From the NCBI GenBank assembly GCA_029747015.1, contig JAKOGI010001189.1:124001-188000 (forward strand): a stretch of 64,000 nt of DNA, read 5' to 3'. Below are positions 55,553-64,000 of the stretch, piece by piece. The notes under the pieces were generated by a model that saw only the letters and a list, made by a program, of their open reading frames with translations, ran no database searches and was not told the DNA's origin. The DNA comes from Carnegiea gigantea (lineage: Eukaryota > Streptophyta > Magnoliopsida > Caryophyllales > Cactaceae). The first letter of the stretch is position 1. Each line of letters begins with the position of its first letter. The position numbers and the translations under genes were made by a program.

Positions 55553-56303
55553 TGATGTATATCCCTCCATGCCCCTTGATTAAAAAAAAGAAGCAAATCA
55601 ATTAGGTAATCTTATTATGCTGGTTTAAGGATGAATAACTCATCCAAATTTTGTTTAAGTATTGAAACTGCAGGGCAAGGGTTAATTCCAGCAGCTAACC
55701 CGTTCTTGTGTGCTTAATTACTCAACCATTCTTAAGGTTTAAGGCTAATAATTTTCATTGGGATTGAAGTTCAGGAAGTCAGCTTTGCACTAAATCAAGT
55801 TTCATCCTATTTGGACTTCATTTATCCATTCAAATTAGCAAATAAACCCAAGGTGTCAAAACTGCCCAGTATGGCCAGAATGTACCCGGTTTTGTTCCTT
55901 TTATTTCTTATGATATATTTTGGTTTAAGTCTTATACTTTTACATATTTTGGGTCTGCAAGATGTTATCTACGTGTTCCATGTGATAAAATCAAGTTAAG
56001 TCAAGTTGAAGATGAAGAACCAGGTCAATCTCCCAAACCGTGCAGACTGAGACCTGGTTTGGACCAGCCTGGCCATTTCGATATTTTCATCAGGCAAATG
56101 AACTCCAAATTGATTCCACTTGGAGCTGTTAGAGGATTTCTCAAGATTTCCAACCATGTGTGGCAAGACAAGTTATGACCACGTTTTCCCTGAGAAACAT
56201 GGCCTGCAATCAGACCCTGCATTCTGCCAGCACAACCCAGTTTACCGCAGCAGCTAGTTTTCCTTCTCAAGGGGTTTTCCTTTGGCTTGGTTGCTTCTAA
56301 TGC
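55553..56303 (+). repeat. Family C LTR5, 5' part
   Basis: Starts TGATGTATATCCC (one base changed). Cut after AATGC (56299-56303) by element I; the remaining LTR is beyond the right edge. No gene. Confidence 0.9.
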
Positions 56304-56391
56304 TGATGTAAGTCCCAAGGGAAGGAACAACCTAAGCCAACTTACAACAAGAACACAACCAAAACAAGTGGAAAACGCATGAACTGAAGGG

Positions 56392-56426
56392 GCACGGTCG
56401 TGCTTAAGGACACGGTGTGGCCGTGC
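56392..56426 (-). promoter_or_regulatory. 35-nt GCACGG unit, I LTR
   Basis: Inverted repeat GCACGGTCGTGC (56392-56403), 6 nt, hairpin ACACGG-TGTGG-CCGTGC (56410-56426), with five of six stem pairs kept. Single unit, inside the LTR as in F. Confidence 0.55.
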
Positions 56427-56694
56427 CAAACTTCTGCCCTTCATGCCTAAAGTTTGTGATTTCTCACGGTTTGAAGTGGTTTTGTGTTTGGGCTAAAAAC
56501 TAAATCAAAGCAAGAAGTCTTGGCCTTGATTGAGCTTGAAAAAGAATATGAGAAAGGGTAGGAAATGTGTGGAATGAAAAGAATGAGAAGTTTACAGATT
56601 AGAACATAAAAGAGAGCTTATGGTTTAAGGAATCCAAAAGCTAGCTTTATGAACTTTAAGTGAATTCAATGTGTTTGGGATAGTTCTAAGCTTT

Positions 56695-56808
56695 GTGATT
56701 AGATAAGATACACCACCAATCACCTAGCTTAGGGCCCTTAATCTTTGATTAGGATACAGATACACCACCTAATCAATGATTAAGACTCACTTGGACACCA
56801 CCTTAATC
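56695..56808 (-). promoter_or_regulatory. Triple TGGTG-loop hairpins, I LTR
   Basis: Stems at 56695-56702/56716-56723 (8 pairs with one G-U in the minus-strand RNA), 56746-56753/56768-56775 (TGATTAGG/CCTAATCA, perfect 8 bp, minus-strand loop TGGTGTATCTGTAT) and 56778-56784/56802-56808 (GATTAAG/CTTAATC). Same order as in families C and E with other stem bases. Confidence 0.6.
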
Positions 56809-56918
56809 GGCCTAATTAAGGATAAGCAAGTTAAGTGTTTAAGAGGAACTCAAGACACAAAGTCTTTTCTCAAAGTTTTAAACTCAAAATCTGATTGATG
56901 AAGTGAGAAGTACACGGC

Positions 56919-56926
56919 CTTATATA
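56919..56926 (-). promoter_or_regulatory. TATA box, I LTR
   Basis: TATATAAG on the minus strand. The hairpin cassette begins about 110 nt downstream, so it would be in the transcript. Confidence 0.55.
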
Positions 56927-58037
56927 GCCACTAAAGTCATGAAACACCCTTTCCCTCTAAGGGAGGAAAGGTATTAGTCTAGCTAAGCACACTTATACAA
57001 GGTTTAAACTAAAATAAAGCAAAACCGGTACAATCAAGCTTAATACACAAGTTTACTTATCCTAAGACCTTTCTTAATATCTAAGGCATAATTGTGACTC
57101 ATTTTCCTTCCTTGGAGGGCAAAGATACACGGCTGCCACCTAGCAAAAGGCTGCTGAATTCGAGCTTAACATGTGTGTTGGTGGTGGCTGAATATATGCT
57201 TGCAAAATGCCTTCTTCTTCATGCTTCCACGTGTCTCACTCCTATGTGGCTGAGTGGCAGCTTACCAAGCAGCTCAAGTTGACCAAGTAGGTAGGCTTAC
57301 ACCTTAAGCAAACCCCTTGAAGGAGGAAAACTACTAGGCTAAGCAACCAGGTGTCAACCAGCCGGTTTCTATCTCAATTTGTCACGCATGCTTAACACAT
57401 CAAATGCTGACTAATGGCAACATTTCTTACATGGATGGAAACCTCAAGATGTCTAGATTACCGTCCTTTTTGAATCATAGCAATTCGACGTCATTTGCCC
57501 CTTGAATCAGCCTGATTCCCAAAACCGTGCAGATTGGACTCCAAAACAGCACAGGTTTACTAATTAGCTTAATTCACTAACCAATTGAACTCTGAATCTG
57601 GTAATTCCAATTGGAAATGAAAGCTAAGACCTTAAGCTTTTATTTTCCCCAAAAAACAAGTACTTAAACTAGGCATGATTTGAAATCAAACCCAAACATT
57701 CAACCGTGCAAAATTGGTCCCGATCTGACCGGTTGGAGAAAAGCCTTTGATCTTCCATCCTCTTGTGTGCATGATTTGAAATCAATGCTTGAACCTGAAA
57801 GTTAACATCATGAGGATTCCAAAAATGCAAAAATATTAATCTTAAGCCACAATGTAGCTTAAGAAATCAGATGCACAATACCGGGCTTATTCTGGCCAGT
57901 TAGCCCGTTTGATTCAGCTTGAACTTCTTGCAAAAGATGAGCCATCTTCTTGGTTTGGGTCCTTGTTCTTGGATGAGTTGGACATGTTTCATCATGGATG
58001 AGGTCTTGGCTAGGTAGGGTTCCATCATAAACTACGA

Positions 58038-59946
58038 TTAAACTTGATAAATTAACCAAACAAAACCGGGTGAAAATCCAGATGAAAAACCGGGCGCATC
58101 ACCTTCAATGTTCTTCACCAAACAATTAATGGTTGTGGCTTTGGACTTGGTTTCTTGATTATTTTGGATCATTTGAACATTCATGGACCCTATGGATGGA
58201 CCTCCGTCATTCTCCCCTTGTTGGGAAGATTTGATCCTCAAATCAGAAAGATAATCATCTGCTTCATAAGGGCTTAAATCAGCAACATTAAATGTAGCTG
58301 ATACTCCATATTCGCCCGGTAATTCCACCTTATAAGCATTGTCATTAATCCGTTCCAAAACCTCGAATGGACCATCTGCTCGTGGCATCAACTTAGTTTT
58401 CCTTTTGGAAGCAAAACGCTCTTTACGTAGATGTATCCAAACCAAATCACCTGGCTTGAAAAGCTTTTCCTTCTTGTGCTTGTTAGCTTGGGCCGTGTAT
58501 GATAGGGTAGTTTTCTCAATCTTGGCCTTTACTAACTCATGCAACTTTTGAATCTCTTCCACTCTAGTTGCGGCATCCGCACTAAGCTTTTGATCTAACG
58601 GGCGGGAAGTAAGATCAAGTGGACTCAGGGGATCATTCCCATAGACCACCTTAAAGGGTGATAGACCAGTAGCCTTGCTAGGAGTCTTGTTGTACGCAAA
58701 CTCAGCATGTGAAAGCAGCAGATCCCAGGCTTTTGCTTGGTTTTTAATCAAAACCCTTAATAGAGTACCAAGGGTTCGATTAGTAACCTCTATTTGCCCG
58801 TCTGTTTGTGGATGACAAGTGGTACTGTATTTGAGTTTGGTACCCAACTTCTTTCACAAAGTAATCCAAAAGTGACTTAAGAACTTGGTATCTCGATCTG
58901 AGACGATGGAACGAGGAATTCCATGTAATCTCATCACCTCTTTGAAATAGAGCTCAGCGACATGTGTAGCATCATTAGTCTTGTTGCATGGAATAAAATG
59001 AGCCATCTTTGAAAATCGATCCACAACCACAAAGATAGAATCTTTATTCCTTTGTGTCTTTGGTAAACCAAGTATGAAATCCATACTAACGTCTACCTAA
59101 GGTAACATGGGAATAGGTAGTGGCGTGGAAAGCCCCTGGGGGAGTGAATGACTCTTTGCAATTTGACATGTACTGCATCTTCTAATGATATCTTGAACGT
59201 CTTTCTCCATGCCTGGCCAATAATAATGTTTCCTAAGCATGATTAGGGTCTTATCTTCACCAAAATGACCAGCTAAAGATCCAGCATGGACTTCTCGAAT
59301 TAACAACTCACGTGTGCTGCACTTAGGGACACACAATCGAGCACCTTTGAAAAGAAAGCCTTCTTGAACTAGGAAATCTCCTTTGGGACGCTTGGTGCAC
59401 TTAGAATATAACACCTCAAAATCTTCATCATCCTAATACAACGCCTTTAGATGCTCAAATCCAAGGATACAAGCATCTAGCTGAAATAATAATAGATAAC
59501 GCCGAGAAAGGGCATCGGCGCCTTGATTCATCTTTTCGGACTTATGCTTAATAGTGAAGTGAAAGGACTGTAGAAACTCAACCCACTTGGCATGTCGTGA
59601 GTTTGATTTGTGTTGACCTTGAATATACTTCAAAGCCCCATGATCAGAACGAAGAATAAACTCACTGGCAACCAAATAATGCTTCCAATGTTCCAAGCAT
59701 CGAACGATGGCATAGAACTCTTTGTCGTAGGTTGAATATCTTCTTCTGGTATCACATAATTTCTCACTGAAGAAGGCTAAAGGACGCCCTTCTTGGGTAA
59801 GAATTCCACCAATACCAACTTCAGAAGCATCGCACTCAATTTCAAAGACCTTCTCAAAGCATGGTAAAGCTAATACCGGTGCTTGAGTTAGTCTCTCTTT
59901 CACTTCTTCAAAGGCAGCTTGTGCTTTGGGATTCCATGTGAATGAG
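58038..59946 (-). pseudogene. pol: Element I pol, 3' part (RNase H, integrase, tail)
   Basis: Minus strand: RNase H (about 59930-59490; [34 protein letters not shown]), integrase finger (about 59320-59180; [15 protein letters not shown]), core (59084-58740; [25 protein letters not shown]), GPY/F (about 58490-58280). Three stops, all G:C to A:T changes: CAG to TAG near 59433, TGG to TAG near 59095, TGG to TGA near 58852. The frame crosses the tract as QQGENDGG and ends in the LTR with SPGFVWLIYQV. Confidence 0.88.
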
Positions 59947-61235
59947 TGATGTATATGAGAGTCCAAAGTGACCAAATTCAAAGAATAAGGGTAGGATGTG
60001 GGGGTGATGAAGGAGCGAAGGTAAAGGTGAAGGGAGGATAAATCAAGACTTTGGTTTGAGATACATGCAAGCCTTAGTCTTGGGCTATTCTTTTTACCCA
60101 ATCTAGGATATAGAAGATTCACCACCTAGGAGAGCAAAAAGAACCTAGAGCACCACTTAAGGTAGCCAACCTTAAGATATAGAACTAGGATTTTAAGCAA
60201 GCACACTAGAGAACACTCAAAGGCTTAGTATTACTTTGAAATTGGAGTACAAGCTGATGATCCCTCAACCCACACGCCTAGCCCCTTTTATAGTAGAGAA
60301 CAACACAAATGAAAGGGCATAAGTTACAAGAAATAAACATAGGGCACACCAAAGGGTACATTAATGTGTCGGTTACAAATAATCAAGGGGAAGGGGAAAA
60401 GATGAGTTCCTTGAGATGCCACAACTCCTTGGCTGCATAAATTACATTAACCCCCTGGTATAAGAAGGGTCTCACGTCCAAATGCAGCTGAAAAAGGTTC
60501 ATGAATCGAATGAGAACACCAAACATCCTCCTTCTTTAATGCACTCACACCCTTGCAGCAGCTTTGACTTTGGACGGCCATATCTCGCGCTTTACTGGGA
60601 CAAATTGCGTGATTTTGGGCTTGGTAGAAAGCTCTAGATGTGTCGCTTCCAGAAAGCACAAGTGTGCCCAATTTGGACCAGCCGTTTGAAAGTTAGGGCC
60701 CAAACAATGAAGAATGCTCAAAACTGGACTGCATTTCAGTACTTTATCTTGTGGGCTGAAGTTGACCAACCAAATGGACTCCAAATAATGCGTGGTTGGT
60801 CTTGTTAGAAAGCTCTTTTCTTAGGCTAGATTAATGTAAGGACCATCAGAATTTTGGCCCATTACATTTTGCTGTAAAAGAGTAACAAAAATCGGGTGTG
60901 TTGAGGATGAACTAGGCGTGAGTTCTTTCGGCATTGTCACGGCTTTTCTGCATAGTATAGCAAATTCTTTGGCCTCTTTGAGCTTTCTAGGATCTTCCTT
61001 GAGCTGAGTAGGAGAGTGGACAAGCATGGAGCATGATGCTCTTGATCCCCATTTGGGAAACCCCTTGGAATAAGGCACTTTGAAGTTCAAAACAAACTCC
61101 ACAAAGTGTCTTGTGTCATGGAACTCAAATAATGGGACTAAATGTAAGTGTTTCCATGTATGATCTTGTTTGGCCTTTTCCTCCCTTGAAGTTGAGCTTG
61201 AGGAATGAAAATGATGCATATGGAAATATGCATCA
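59947..61235 (-). repeat. Element J 3' LTR (1289 bp)
   Basis: Minus strand: starts TGATGCATAT-TTCC-ATATGCATCA after GGGGAGTA, ends ATATACATCA. About 25 bp shorter than G near 60060, where a block present in G is missing. TATA box at 60283-60292. Confidence 0.9.
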
Positions 61236-61273
61236 TACTCCCCGGGTTGTTTGGAGTTTGTCCTCAACCTCAA
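60821..61273 (-). CDS. Element J LTR-encoded tail (open to the terminal motif)
   Basis: From LRTNSKQPGEYDAYFHMHHF at the polypurine tract through a 140-residue tail to MPKELTPSSSS, FVTLLQQNVMGQ and a stop at 60821. About 115 bp more survive than in the G 3' LTR. The basic/hydrophobic tail has no known fold. The FVTLLQQN end parallels FVSLLEQN in element D and the PGFVHVIS end of H and E. It is separated from the protease frame by one stop (CAA to TAA near 61530). Confidence 0.6.
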   Translation of the reverse strand: MRLRTNSKQPGEYDAYFHMHHFHSSSSTSREEKAKQDHTWKHLHLVPLFEFHDTRHFVEFVLNFKVPYSKGFPKWGSRASCSMLVHSPTQLKEDPRKLKEAKEFAILCRKAVTMPKELTPSSSSTHPIFVTLLQQNVMGQNSDGPYINLA

Positions 61274-61528
61274 AAGGTCTTCGCTCTTCTCGTAAAAGGG
61301 GTCAATCTTGTGAAATGTGGTTCTTTATGGGGAAAGGCCATAGGACATCTTTGGAGGGAGAGCAAGGCCATGGGCTGGATAAAAGGGGAAGAGGGGAAGG
61401 TCAATTTTGTGCTGGATGGATCTTGGTGGAGGGAGACCGTGGGGGATTTCTTATTGGAACACATGATGGAAGGATTGTAGGAGGGGAGTGAGTAGAGGGT
61501 GTGAGTGGGTAGGGGGTTCCGGCGTGGT

Positions 61529-62229
61529 TTACATAAGTATCAAGTCCTTAAAAGGTTCAAACTCATGGTGTTGGGACTTGAGAAGGATGGTGAGAAAGAC
61601 ATCCGTATAAGGGTTGTCTTTGGGTTTTGGAGAGTGGGTGGGCTTGAGAGGGGTCAAGGTGATTTTCTTTTGGTCTTTGTGGAAGGTATAAGTGTTCATC
61701 CGGCCATCATGGATGACACTTCTATCAAATAACCAAGGTCTTCCTAAAAGGGTGTGACAAGCATCCATGGGAACTATATCACACCATAGCTCATCTTTGT
61801 AGTGTTTACCAATGGAGAGAGAGACGAGGCATCGGGTAGAAATTTGCACACCTTTGCCTTGGTTTAACCATTGGATAGTATAAGGCTTAGGATGGGGTGT
61901 GGCTTTGAGCTTGAGCTTGTCTACCATGGTCTTGGAGGCAACATTAGCACAACTACCTCCATCTATAATAAGTGAGCATACCTTCCCTTCAATGGTGCAC
62001 CTTGTATGGAAAATGGCTTCTCTTTGTTCCAAGTTGTCTTGGGTGGCAAAACCACTCAAGGCTCTTCTAATAACCAACAATTCTCCTTCATCGGGGCCTT
62101 CTTCAACTTCTTCCACATTTTCCACCAAGCAATCTTCTCCTTCTTCTTCTTCATGTGGCTCCTCAAAGGAAGCTTGGTACTCGGCAAGGGACACTATTCT
62201 TTTGTTAGGACATTCAGATGCAATATGTC
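61529..62229 (-). pseudogene. Element J protease
   Basis: VSLAEYQASF, an acidic stretch, then CSLIIDGGSCANVAS (the DGG form that G has changed to DAG), LLGRPWLFDRSV and a linker. It ends at a CAA to TAA change near 61530, where G reads on. The upstream end is shifted one frame from Gag near 62280. Confidence 0.85.
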
Positions 62230-63237
62230 CTAAGCCTTGGCATCGAAAGCACCGGATTTTGTCCTTGGGCTTCGTAGTACCTTCATAGGGGGTATAGAGG
62301 TGGCAGGAGGGGTGCTTTTGGGTTGTGAGGGGTTTTGGGGTTTGGGAGGAAAGTAAGAAGGCTTTTGAGTGGGGAATGGCCGAGGAGTGGGTCTAGAAAT
62401 GGGGCTCTTTCCTTCAGACTTCTTTTGTTGCTCTACTTTGTAAGCAAGAGAACTCAAGTCATCTAAGGAAGCATATGGATGCAATTCAACTACATGAGCA
62501 ATAGACTCGTCCAAGCCGCTTAGGTACCTTATCATTGCTTGGGCATCATCTTCTCTCAAGTCACATTTGAGTAGGAGTTGTTCAAACTCCTGGGTATACT
62601 CTTCAACACTCTTGGAACCTTGCTTTAGGTGATGGAGCTTGAAGTAGTTGTCTTGAATATAATGTGAAGGGAGGAACTTGGACTTGAGTTTTTCTTTCAT
62701 CTTAGCCCATGTTCGAATCTTCCCTTTCCCATTTCTTACTCGTTTGGCCACAAGGTTTGCCCACTAAATAGATACATACTTTTGGAGTTTGAGGGCAATG
62801 ATTTTTACCTTCCTATCTTCAACCACGTCTTTGCACTCAAAGACTCGTTCAACGGTTTGCAACCAATCTAGGAAGTCATCTGGGTCGAGTTGGCCTTCGA
62901 ATTCTGGGATGTCAACTCTGAAATCACCAAGAATGCTCTCTTATCTTCTTTGGTATCTTCTTGGAAAATCCTCTTCATAACTAGAGTTAGCATGGTAAGT
63001 CTTTTCTTCCCTTTCGGACTCATCCGAATCCACATGAGTGCGTGAGTGAGAAGGGCTTTGATTCCATCTTCTTTTCTCTTCCTTGAGTTGGCCAAGTTGA
63101 GTTTGGAGGTACTTGACTTGGGCTTCCAACTCGTCAACTCGATCTTGAGCACCTTTTGACGACTTTGAAGATCTAGCGGACATGGTGATGTGTGTAGGCT
63201 TGATGAAGGGCTGTTTGAGACGTGAAGGAAGGGGCAC
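62230..63237 (-). pseudogene. gag: Element J gag
   Basis: Candidate start MSARSSKSSKGAQDRVDEL near 63180 (an upstream ATG at 63237 is in frame). Coiled coil as in G, capsid with CAA to TAA near 62942 and TGG to TAG near 62766, then open through FLPSHYIQDNYFKLHHLKQGSKSVEEYTQEF to the linker. A frameshift near 62280 puts the CCHC knuckle (about 62210-62260) out of frame. Confidence 0.85.
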
Positions 63238-63340
63238 GATCGTGCACTATGGCACTAGGGGGCCGTGCTTGTGTTCAAGCTTGGAAAAGGCTGAAAATGG
63301 AGATGGCACGGTCGTGCCTAGGCGCACGGGTACACCGTGC
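63234..63340 (-). promoter_or_regulatory. Two 35-nt GCACGG units, element J leader
   Basis: Unit one 63306-63340 (GCACGGTCGTGC, 6 nt, GCACGG-GTACA-CCGTGC). Unit two 63234-63268 (GCACGATCGTGC, 6 nt, a partly mismatched stem). Spacing is 72 bp as in G. The first loop differs from G (TGTAG) while the stem is identical. Confidence 0.6.
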
Positions 63341-63455
63341 CAAATTTCTGGTTGACGAGTTTTAGGATTTGCACGGTTTGCCGGTTTGTGTGTTTGTTTT
63401 GTGTTTTTGTTTGGGAAATGTGTTTAGGCTGCAAACTTGGTCAAATGGCAACCTT

Positions 63456-63468
63456 GGCTCTGATACCA
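63456..63468 (-). other. Primer binding site, element J
   Basis: TGGTATCAGAGCC on the minus strand, 2 nt after the 5' LTR end. Confidence 0.9.
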
Positions 63469-63470
63469 AA

Positions 63471-64000
63471 TGATGTATATGACAGTCCAAAGTGACCAAA
63501 TTCAAAGAATAAGGGTAGGATGTGGGGTGATAAAGGAGCGAAGGTAAAAGTGAAGGGAGGATAAATCAAGACTTTGGTTTGAGATAATCCCACTTGGGAG
63601 CCACGCAAGCCTTAGTCTTGGGCTATTCTTTTTACCCAATCTAGGATATAGAAGATTCACCACTAGGAGAGCAAAAAGAACCTAGAGCACCACTTAAGGT
63701 AGCCAACCTTAAGATATAGAACTAGGATTTCAAGCAAGCACACTAGAGAACACTCAAAGACTTAGTATTACTTTAAAATTGGAGTACAAGCTAATGATTC
63801 CTCAACCCACATGCCTAGCCCCTTTTATAGTAGAGAACAACACAAATGAAAGGGCATAAGTTACAAGAAATAAACATAGGGCACACCAAAGGACACATTA
63901 ATGTGTCGGTTACAAATAATCAAGGGGAAGGGGAAAAGATGAGTTCCTTGAGATGCCACAACTCCTTGGCTGCATAAATTACATTAACCGCCTGGTATAA
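63471..64000 (-). repeat. Element J 5' LTR, partial
   Basis: It starts TGATGTATATGACAGTCC (plus strand) and runs off the window. The sequence follows the G LTR closely. No gene. Confidence 0.9.

Larger units (their letters stand above)
2780..56303 (+). mobile_element. Family C: tandem array of gag-only LTR retrotransposons (TR-GAG type)
   Basis: Six LTRs and five internal regions alternate in one orientation, each LTR serving both neighbours. Ignoring insertions F (6709-34354) and K (41333-48707), the LTR starts 6079, 37341, 40954, 51951 and 55553 are about 3.6 kb apart. LTRs are about 1970 bp and internal regions about 1635 bp. Every internal region is primer site, gag, polypurine tract and nothing else: there is no protease, RT, RNase H or integrase. 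This fits the non-autonomous terminal-repeat elements with only a GAG domain known from plants. The array continues left of the window (LTR0 is cut by D) and is cut on the right by element I. Repeated unequal recombination between LTRs is the simplest origin. Confidence 0.85.
56304..58209 (-). repeat. Element I 3' LTR (1906 bp, chimeric)
   Basis: Minus strand: starts TGACGGAGG after AAGGGGAGAA, ends CTTACATCA. It is about 360 bp longer than the F LTR; the extra part is about 57670-58030. In it a second reading (57859-58059) has its own YDGTLPSQDL... start and ends NKPGIVHLIS, like the end of H pol, as if the first 170 bp of another LTR had been added behind the first. A 17-bp direct repeat GCATGATTTGAAATCAA (57673-57689, 57769-57785) lies in the extra part. 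TATA box at 56919-56926. Confidence 0.82.
56304..64000 (-). mobile_element. Element I: F-like chromovirus, partial, hit by element J
   Basis: The 3' LTR (56304-58209) and the pol from integrase back to RNase H (to 59946) are in the window. Element J interrupts it and the rest is beyond the edge. AATGC at 56299-56303 is the expected left copy of its target duplication. The protein sequences are closest to element F (shared LDLxxRPLDQK, QQGENDGG, EGDAPGFSS). Confidence 0.85.
59947..64000 (-). mobile_element. Element J: gag-protease-only element, second copy of the G type (cut by window edge)
   Basis: 3' LTR 59947-61235, protease and gag 61236-63240, leader units, primer site 63456-63468, 5' LTR from 63471 to the edge. 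ATGAG (59942-59946) is the expected left target copy. It lacks RT, RNase H and integrase at the same place as G, so G and J descend from one deleted ancestor. Confidence 0.9.

Noticed and set aside
1..64000. Host genes, tRNA or rRNA genes, CRISPR arrays, bacterial-type operons
   Set aside because: Every long frame belongs to gag, pol, LTR-encoded tails or their shadows. The tRNA-like matches are only the short primer sites.

Overview
This window is a block of plant repeat DNA: nested and tandem Ty3/gypsy LTR retrotransposons, with no host gene, rRNA or tRNA gene that I can find. The polymerase order protease-RT-RNase H-integrase, a GPY/F-type integrase tail whose frame continues into the 3' LTR, the primer site TGGTATCAGAGC (complementary to the 3' end of plant initiator tRNA-Met) and LTRs bounded by TGATG...CATCA all point to an angiosperm and to chromoviruses, most like the CRM (centromeric) clade. 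The species cannot be told from the sequence. A centromeric or pericentromeric location is possible but is inference.

Layout. The oldest layer (family C, + strand) is a head-to-tail array of gag-only elements sharing LTRs: LTR0 (2780-4443), gag1, LTR1 (6079-35705, interrupted), gag2, LTR2 (37341-39315), gag3, LTR3 (40954-50313, interrupted), gag4, LTR4 (51951-53916), gag5, LTR5 (from 55553). The repeat period is about 3.6 kb once insertions are removed. Other elements have landed in this array. Element D (1-2779, + strand, 3' half only) is in LTR0. Element F (6709-34354, - strand, TSD TTATG) is in LTR1. A tandem array of family K (41333-48707, + strand, five LTRs and four 350-bp internal regions) is in LTR3. 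Element I (56304 to the right edge, - strand) is in LTR5. F was itself hit by G (6730-11547, - strand, TSD GGAAT), H (12910-19913, - strand, TSD AATCC) and E (22575-30774, + strand, TSD TTTGT). E carries a K solo LTR (27546-28725, TSD CTATA). I was hit by J (from 59947, - strand), a sister of G.

The elements form a graded set. H is almost intact, with a gag-pol frame broken by one base, LTRs that differ at about seven positions by eye, and all catalytic motifs; it is the best candidate for a recently mobile autonomous element. E is a broken sister of H; F, I and D are older full-pol relatives. G and J keep gag and protease but have lost RT, RNase H and integrase. C keeps only gag, with a C-terminal extension I do not recognise. 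K keeps almost nothing internally. All share primer site, polypurine tract, LTR ends and leader structures, so the reduced forms were probably mobilised in trans.

The most interesting signals are in the presumed RNA leader. (1) Up to three successive hairpins per LTR have a conserved loop beginning TGGTG and stems that differ between families yet stay complementary. (2) A 35-nt unit, made of a hairpin GCACGG-N5-CCGTGC, a 6-nt spacer and a 12-nt inverted repeat GCACG-NN-CGTGC, occurs in families C, E, F, G, H, I and J. It lies in the LTR in some and between primer site and gag in others, and repeats there in different reading frames. I know of no description of either; packaging, dimerisation or primer-positioning signals are possible roles. 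Boundaries were read by eye and should be good to a few bases.
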